Position numbers and translations under genes: made by a program. The notes beneath the pieces were generated by a model. The model saw only the letters and a program-made list of their open reading frames with translations. It was not told the origin of the DNA and ran no database searches. 10,640 nucleotides of DNA, taken from NCBI GenBank assembly GCA_002404295.1, contig DHJK01000030.1:1-10640 (forward strand), written 5' to 3'. The DNA comes from Legionellales bacterium UBA4722. Its GTDB lineage: Bacteria > Pseudomonadota > Gammaproteobacteria > DSM-16500. Below are positions 6,894 to 10,640 of this stretch, in pieces (the stretch's first letter is position 1; every line of letters begins with the position of its first letter).

Positions 6894-6950
6894 TCGCGCC
6901 GCGTCACTAGTAGACATCGAAGATGTCTGTAGTGACGCGGCGCGGTTTTT
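6894..6950 (+). terminator. Strong rho-independent terminator-like hairpin
   Basis: A 14-bp perfect outer stem (6896-6909 with 6930-6943), a small bulge, then a 7-bp inner stem (AGACATC/GATGTCT) and a GAA loop are followed by TTTTT (6946-6950). This would end the rightward operon before the convergent gene at 7044-8594. The stem is longer and more GC-rich than a typical terminator, so it may be another intergenic repeat reused as one. Confidence 0.75.
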
Positions 6951-7043
6951 AAAAAACTTTCATAAAAATGAATTGGTTACCAATCATAACCGTCACTTTT
7001 GTGTCGTGACGACAATTGAATAATGATTAATCGAAGTCTTCAT

Positions 7044-8594
7044 TTATGATTTCTGTAATATACTTTTGCCTTGAGGCGTTATTTTATATTGCTGTAGCTT
7101 GCTTCTTGGTTTATCTGGAATGGTGTACGCAATTAGGTTTCTTTCTAATAATCTGCGCAGGGCATCCTTGATATTTCGAGTAACAACCTTGTAACCGAAA
7201 TGGATCCCTATTTGCCTTGATGTAACTGATTTAATATCTATAAAATTCAATATGTTAGATTCTGTTTGAGAGAGCGGTTGATCATATACCCCATCATATA
7301 CCCCATCATGTACCCCAACATGGGTTTTAGCGGGTATCTGTTCCTTTAGAAATTCTGGGTGGATTGTGAATTCAACCCAAAAAGATAACCGTTCATTATC
7401 TGTAGAGAAAACAGGGCTGGCTGAGCCATTAAACTGCAAGGCTCTGCGCATTTTGGGTACCCCAGTTCCTCTGCCTTCTGTGAACTCCAATTCTTTAAGA
7501 AATTCACCTATACGGCGATTGCGATAGCGACGGCTAACCATTCGTCCATTTTTGATATCTTCGGTAGAAATAGATGGATCGGGGCCGGGATGGCTGACGA
7601 TACTAATGCTTGTGCGATTAATTCGGACTTCAATAGGTTCTCTGATTTCATAGCTTCGGTGGTAGACAGCGTTGACTAATGCTTCTTCAATCGCCTCGTA
7701 AGGATAATTAAAAAAACGCATTGCTTCTGCTTGGCCAGGAATTTTTAATACACGTTCAGTAATAAAGTTGTTTTTGATGTGTCGCAATGCAGTACGTAAT
7801 TGATGATCTATTGGGCCTTTAAAAATGGCTTCTTGAATAATATCGCCACCTTCATCATCAGGAAAATGCACCACATCAATTTGGATATAAGGAAAAAATT
7901 TATCTGGCTCATCGTTAAAAAATAGTAATCCTATATTGCGGGGTTTTAAGTATTCATTGCCCCCATCTACAATTGCCATTTGGCGACCTAAATTTGATAA
8001 AGTGATGTGCCGTGATTCTTCGAGTAATTCGCTGCCAACTTCCTTTAAAAATGATTGAATTAAGGGGAGCTTTATATCCTCTAGCATTGCATGATGATTG
8101 GAGCGATCATCAAACGGTATGATGGCTGTTAAGCTGATTAATTCTTTTAATTCATCATGTTTTGCAATAACTGTACTAGATAATTTTCGAATATAGTATT
8201 TATATTCTTTATCTTTACCTAGAGTGGCCGGCGCACAATAGGGGCGGGTAGGGCCGCCAGGAACCCAGATGATCAATATGTCCTTTTCTTGAAATTTTTC
8301 GATAGAAGCAATGGGTGTGTAGATTGGTTTTAAATATGAACATGCATTAAGAATACTTTTTTGAAGCTTATCAGCTTCATCAATGTTAATTCCTTTTGGT
8401 GGAAAAACAGGCTTACCGTTATTTTCTTCGATACCAATGATAATATAACCGCCGCCAAAATTATGAAAATCATTAGCAAAGGCGCAAATTGTTCGTAAAA
8501 TTGATTCGGGGTTCCAATCAGATTTAAATTCGACGCGATCTGATTCGATGATTGAATTATTGAGTAAGTCGTTTATGCTTATAGGTAAATGCAT
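7044..8594 (-). CDS. Schlafen/AlbA_2 domain ATP-binding protein with C-terminal winged helix
   Basis: The 516-residue product has three parts. An AlbA_2/Schlafen domain spans about residues 15-150 (VEFKSD, FANDFHNFGGGYIIIGIEE, PYCAPATLG, YYIRKLSST). A GHKL/HATPase_c_4-like region spans about 280-400 (EEALVNAVYHRSY, SHPGPDPS, NRRIGEFL, GRGTGVPKM). A winged-helix region occupies about 440-510. Between the last two lies a VYDG-type repeat linker. Proteins of this layout are often labelled putative transcriptional regulators or RecG-related ATPases; some Schlafen-type domains act as nucleases. The length is normal for the family and the frame is intact. The ATG at 8594 has no clear ribosome site. 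It is transcribed against the operon on its left and away from the integrase operon, the position of an accessory cargo gene. A defence or regulatory role is possible; the substrate cannot be named. Confidence 0.85.
   Translation of the reverse strand: MHLPISINDLLNNSIIESDRVEFKSDWNPESILRTICAFANDFHNFGGGYIIIGIEENNGKPVFPPKGINIDEADKLQKSILNACSYLKPIYTPIASIEKFQEKDILIIWVPGGPTRPYCAPATLGKDKEYKYYIRKLSSTVIAKHDELKELISLTAIIPFDDRSNHHAMLEDIKLPLIQSFLKEVGSELLEESRHITLSNLGRQMAIVDGGNEYLKPRNIGLLFFNDEPDKFFPYIQIDVVHFPDDEGGDIIQEAIFKGPIDHQLRTALRHIKNNFITERVLKIPGQAEAMRFFNYPYEAIEEALVNAVYHRSYEIREPIEVRINRTSISIVSHPGPDPSISTEDIKNGRMVSRRYRNRRIGEFLKELEFTEGRGTGVPKMRRALQFNGSASPVFSTDNERLSFWVEFTIHPEFLKEQIPAKTHVGVHDGVYDGVYDQPLSQTESNILNFIDIKSVTSRQIGIHFGYKVVTRNIKDALRRLLERNLIAYTIPDKPRSKLQQYKITPQGKSILQKS
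7281..7316 (-). repeat. Three 12-bp tandem repeats in the AlbA_2 gene linker
   Basis: On the plus strand the unit ATCATATACCCC occurs at 7281-7292 and 7293-7304, then as ATCATGTACCCC at 7305-7316. It encodes the repeating GV(H/Y)D linker between the ATPase and the winged helix. In-frame repeats at this point are a recurring trait of such proteins and allow length changes by slippage. Confidence 0.85.
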
Positions 8595-8730
8595 TTATTA
8601 TTTCTGTTTTGTTAAAGCAGTCAATTCTGTGCCGCAGTTGGGGCCGCGCAGTTTTTAAGATGCGCAAAATAGTCCCTATTGTCTCTGCTGCGTTAGGCTT
8701 CTTTGTAAAAGCATAGTAACTCCCCAAGAT

Positions 8731-8771
8731 TGATACATATTGTATTGACTTAATGTATACGTATAGTATCA
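8731..8771. promoter_or_regulatory. Cluster of two candidate repressor operators (17 bp each)
   Basis: TGATACATATTGTATTG (8731-8747) overlaps the -35 box, and GTATACGTATAGTATCA (8755-8771) overlaps the -10 box of the promoter at 8745-8772. Both share ATAC-N5-GTAT with the three sites at 5671-5749, 3 kb away. This links the excision/integration operon to the same repressor. Confidence 0.7.
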
Positions 8772-8772
8772 T
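8745..8772 (+). promoter_or_regulatory. Promoter of the small ORF-excisionase-integrase operon
   Basis: The -35 TTGACT (8745-8750), a 16-nt spacer and -10 TATCAT (8767-8772) match the spacing and boxes of the promoter at 5723-5750. After it comes a leader of about 60 nt, then the first ATG at 8838. Confidence 0.65.
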
Positions 8773-8837
8773 TCCATTCCAGGCCTTTACTAAATGCCTT
8801 AAAGCCAAAGCCAACCCAAAAGGAACAGGAAGCCTTC

Positions 8838-9008
8838 ATGCTAATCACCAATAAAATCCAAATTATTATCCTAAGCAGGGTAGGCGACATCTGCTTAGGT
8901 ATCGAAGCTACCAAAGATATGCAAATCCTACGCGATGAAATAGTAAACCGCTACCGTTCCCCTATAAAAAATCCCCAACAAACAATCATTACTTATCGCG
9001 GCAGATAG
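8838..9008 (+). CDS. Small 56-residue protein, unknown, first in the integrase operon
   Basis: ATG 8838 has AGGA (8827-8830) 7 nt upstream and lies about 60 nt after a good promoter. The stop TAG (9006-9008) is 2 nt before the ATG of the excisionase-like gene. That gene has no ribosome site of its own, which points to translational coupling and supports this frame being real. The product begins MLITNKIQIIILSR and ends ITYRGR; it is basic overall, has no transmembrane segment and no recognised domain. It could be a small regulator or excision accessory factor, but nothing in the sequence decides this. Confidence 0.6.
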   Translation: MLITNKIQIIILSRVGDICLGIEATKDMQILRDEIVNRYRSPIKNPQQTIITYRGR

Positions 9009-9010
9009 CC

Positions 9011-9310
9011 ATGCGCATGCTTACCCTAATAGAAGCCGCTACATTTTTAAACATGACCCCCGACGGCCTCCGTAAAAAAGTCATTAAAGGCGAAATCCCA
9101 GGTGCCAAGATAGGCAAGCGCTGGTGTTTCTTAAAGAATGATCTTGTTGAATATCTCAGATCGCTTTATTCTAACAATGCTAAAGCATCGTGGGGTGTCA
9201 GTCATAGGAGAAAATTATGGCACTCTACAAAAGAGGAAAATTTTGGTGGATTAATATCAGCCACCGTGGAAAGAGAATACAGCAAACTACTGGCACCGAA
9301 GATAAAATAG
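9011..9310 (+). CDS. AlpA/excisionase-like helix-turn-helix protein
   Basis: The product is 99 residues. Residues 3-52 form a MerR-like winged HTH of the excisionase (HTH_17) type: LTLIEAATFLNMTPDGLRKK, then GEIPGAKIGKRWCFLKNDLVEYL. Such proteins bind att or promoter DNA and direct excision or switch on integrase. The C-terminal part (about 69-99) is encoded inside the start of the integrase gene, overlapping by 94 nt in another frame. Its pattern (HSTKEENFGG, EYSKLL) resembles relatives I remember with the same overlap, so the tail is probably genuine and not a missed stop. The start ATG 9011 is 2 nt after the previous stop, with ATG 9017 as an alternative. Confidence 0.82.
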   Translation: MRMLTLIEAATFLNMTPDGLRKKVIKGEIPGAKIGKRWCFLKNDLVEYLRSLYSNNAKASWGVSHRRKLWHSTKEENFGGLISATVEREYSKLLAPKIK

Positions 9311-10263
9311 CCGCGCAACAATATCACGATAAATTCAAAGCTGAATTATGGAAAGTGAACAAGTTAGAGGAGCAGCCTAAAAAAGCTTGGAAAGATGCCG
9401 TGGTAAGGTGGTTTGCTGAAATGCAACATAAACGCAGTCTTTATGATGATAGATTGCATGTTAAATGGCTTGATAAATATTTAGGTGATTTCTATTTGGT
9501 AGATATTACTAAAGATATTGTGGATGCAATTGCCAAAGAGAAAGAAGCGGAAGGAGTGAAGCCTGCAACCGTTAATCGCATGATGGCGCTGCTTAAAGCG
9601 ATTTTGCGTAAAGCGGCAAACGAGTGGGAGTGGATAGATAAAATTCCTCTTGTCAGGATGCGCAAGGTTGAAAGCAAACGTATTCGATGGATAACGAGAG
9701 AGGAGGCTATGCAATTGCTTGCAGTTCTTCCTCCTCACTTATCTGCGATGACAACTTTTTCTTTGGCTACAGGGTTACGTCAATCCAATGTCACAGGTTT
9801 AAAATGGCAAGACGTGGATTTGGTTAGGCGGCATACTCTGATTCATTCTGATCAAGCTAAAATGAGAAAAGCGATACCTGTGCCTTTGAATGAAGATGCA
9901 ATAGATGTGTTGAGAAATCAGCTAGGCAAGCATGATGAATATGTATTTACCTATCAAGGTAATCGCATTATTCAATGCAGCACTAAAGCTTGGCGAGCAG
10001 CTTTAAAAAGAGCTGGGATAAAAAATTTTCGATGGCATGATCTACGGCATACTTGGGCTTCTTGGCATGTACAAAGCGGCACAAGCTTGCAGGAGTTGCA
10101 GGTGTTGGGAGGATGGGCAAGTTTTGAAATGGTTTTAAGATACGCTCATTTAAGCAGTGATCATTTGCGAACAGCTGCTGAAAGAGTGAGTGTGTTAAAA
10201 CTACAAAATGCTGAGTTGGGGCTTGTTGTTAAAAAGCAGGAAACGAGATCGTTGAGAGTATAA
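9217..10263 (+). CDS. int: Tyrosine-recombinase integrase of the tRNA-Met element
   Basis: The product is 348 residues, normal for a phage-type integrase. ATG 9217 follows AGGAG (9206-9210). The N-terminal part starts with an arm-binding-like segment (LYKRGKFWWINI, GKRIQQTTGT), then a core-binding helical domain (about 55-150). The catalytic domain shows the full set R188 (ATGLRQSN), K215, H274 and R277 (WHDLRHTWASWH), W300 in the second His/Trp position, and nucleophile Y309 (RYAHLS). It should catalyse site-specific recombination between the element and the 3' half of tRNA-Met. The stop lies 67 bp from the tRNA 3' end, the usual place for such a gene. It is probably expressed from the promoter at 8745-8772 with the small ORF and excisionase-like gene. 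Confidence 0.96.
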   Translation: MALYKRGKFWWINISHRGKRIQQTTGTEDKIAAQQYHDKFKAELWKVNKLEEQPKKAWKDAVVRWFAEMQHKRSLYDDRLHVKWLDKYLGDFYLVDITKDIVDAIAKEKEAEGVKPATVNRMMALLKAILRKAANEWEWIDKIPLVRMRKVESKRIRWITREEAMQLLAVLPPHLSAMTTFSLATGLRQSNVTGLKWQDVDLVRRHTLIHSDQAKMRKAIPVPLNEDAIDVLRNQLGKHDEYVFTYQGNRIIQCSTKAWRAALKRAGIKNFRWHDLRHTWASWHVQSGTSLQELQVLGGWASFEMVLRYAHLSSDHLRTAAERVSVLKLQNAELGLVVKKQETRSLRV

Positions 10264-10264
10264 G

Positions 10265-10282
10265 TGTGACAAATTTGCTACA
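10265..10282 (+). repeat. Right copy of the 18-bp terminal repeat, possible integrase arm site
   Basis: TGTGACAAATTTGCTACA lies just after the integrase stop and 48 bp from the att core. It matches 3605-3622 with one difference, in the same orientation. Confidence 0.5.
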
Positions 10283-10305
10283 TTCATATTTTTAATACTT
10301 ACATC

Positions 10306-10375
10306 ATTTCATCCAACCACCCGAGTCTGTTGGTGGCTATGGGTGGACTCGAACCACCGACCTCAGCATTATGAG
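10306..10375. repeat. Right attachment-site repeat (attR) within tRNA-Met
   Basis: 10331-10375 is the perfect 45-bp partner of 3452-3496; the extension 10306-10330 matches the left copy with three differences. The core covers the tRNA from the anticodon loop through the T-arm to the CCA. Confidence 0.92.
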
Positions 10376-10407
10376 TGCCGCGCTCTAACCAGCTGAGCTA
10401 CATAGCC
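10331..10407 (-). tRNA. Elongator tRNA-Met (CAU), integration target
   Basis: On the minus strand a complete 77-nt cloverleaf can be drawn, including an encoded CCA: acceptor GGCTATG/CATAGCC, D-stem GCTC/GAGC, anticodon stem CGGCA/TGCTG with loop CTCATAA, and T-stem GGTGG/CCACC with loop TTCGAGT. The CAU anticodon with a GGCTA-type acceptor and a paired first base fits the elongator form, not the initiator. It stays functional because the element brings a replacement 3' half. Confidence 0.95.
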
Positions 10408-10555
10408 ATTTGTTCTAGATGGTAAAATGGACGCCTATTCTCGAAGTTTTCACTCTCTGTTGTCAAGGTTAATATTGAGAAAAGTATCACTTATTTATAA
10501 TGGGGTGGTGGTTAACGACTCAGCAAATTTCATTGCTTTAATCGTGCCCTCAGCT

Positions 10556-10586
10556 CGTCATTGCGAGCGCGAGCGAAGCAACCTAG
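10556..10586. repeat. Intergenic repeat of the CGTCATTGCGAGCG type
   Basis: CGTCATTGCGAGCGCGAGCG followed by AAGCAACCTAG matches a repeat style scattered in intergenic DNA of many proteobacteria (CGTCATTGCGAGCGAAGC...GAAGCAATCTAG). The rest of 10408-10640 shows no gene, RNA or clear terminator. Confidence 0.55.
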
Positions 10587-10640
10587 TCTTTCCGGGGCTG
10601 ATTAGCAGCATTTAGCTCACAAAAGCAGCGTTGAAAGACT

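Larger units (their letters stand above)
8595..8837. other. Divergent intergenic region
   Basis: This 243-bp region separates the leftward AlbA_2 gene from the rightward small ORF operon. The right half holds a promoter and two operator-like sites (8731-8772). The left half holds a GC-rich stretch with a GCGCA/TGCGC inverted repeat (8646-8665), and I see no convincing leftward promoter. A minus-strand open frame across it is not believed to be a gene because it covers the promoter and operators. Confidence 0.6.
3452..10375. mobile_element. Integrative element of 6,879 bp in tRNA-Met, bounded by att repeats
   Basis: The element is bounded by the 45-bp direct repeat of the tRNA-Met 3' end. It has a tyrosine integrase adjoining the tRNA, an AlpA/excisionase-like gene, an S24-type repressor, a replication-type gene, and two probable cargo genes (3793-4962 and 7044-8594). 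I see no capsid, portal, terminase, relaxase or mating genes, so it is too small to be a self-sufficient prophage or conjugative element. It fits a phage-satellite-like or mobilizable element, or a degraded prophage remnant. Precise excision would restore tRNA-Met with its 3' end about 66 bp from the stop of the protease-like gene on the left. Confidence 0.88.

Noticed and set aside
7281..7316. A short CRISPR-like array
   Set aside because: The 12-bp units are directly adjacent without spacers and keep the reading frame, so they are a coding tandem repeat.
8557..8814. 85-residue minus-strand frame in the divergent region
   Set aside because: It overlaps the AlbA_2 gene start and covers the promoter and both operators; no ribosome site or recognisable domain.
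10427..10615. 62-residue frame right of the tRNA
   Set aside because: It runs through a common intergenic repeat and has no ribosome site or domain.

Overview
The window looks like an AT-rich gammaproteobacterial chromosome from a host-associated lineage. A Legionellales-type or similar intracellular bacterium is my inference, based on a eukaryotic-type ubiquitin domain in a bacterial gene, membrane-hairpin effector-like proteins, and a small integrative element of a style common in that group. No marker gene fixes the genus.

Left part (1-3430), chromosomal side: two same-strand genes that look like an operon. The first (58-1746) encodes a 562-residue protein with a near-canonical ubiquitin domain (residues 302-376, about 42 of 75 positions identical to human ubiquitin in a gapless register, ending RLRGA instead of RLRGG), a second degenerate ubiquitin-like domain at the N terminus, and a C-terminal two-helix membrane hairpin. 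The second (1775-3385) encodes a probable CE-clan (Ulp1/YopJ-like) cysteine protease with the same kind of C-terminal hairpin. A ubiquitin-like protein beside a candidate ubiquitin-like protease, both apparently membrane-anchored, is the most striking thing here.

Middle and right part (3452-10375): a compact integrative element of 6,879 bp inserted in the 3' half of an elongator tRNA-Met(CAU) gene (10331-10407, minus strand). A perfect 45-bp copy of the tRNA 3' end lies at 3452-3496. The element carries, in order: a membrane-hairpin protein of unknown function (3793-4962); an XRE/S24 repressor whose nucleophilic serine is replaced by alanine (4980-5633, minus); a replication-type protein cut short by an in-frame TGA (5808-6227); a coiled-coil membrane protein (6361-6783); two stacked hairpins, the second a terminator; a Schlafen/AlbA_2-HATPase regulator-like protein (7044-8594, minus); a 56-residue small ORF (8838-9008); an AlpA/excisionase-like HTH protein (9011-9310); and a tyrosine integrase (9217-10263) next to the tRNA.

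Regulation can be read from the DNA. Five 17-bp sites with core ATAC-N5-GTAT sit in two clusters: three between the repressor and the replication-type gene, two upstream of the small ORF-excisionase-integrase operon. In each cluster they overlap a promoter of the form TTGAC(A/T)-N16-TATCAT. This suggests that one lambda-like repressor silences both the replication and the excision/integration operons. A nearly identical 18-bp repeat near each end of the element (3605-3622, 10265-10282) may be an integrase arm site. The right flank beyond the tRNA (10408-10640) shows no gene, only a common intergenic repeat.
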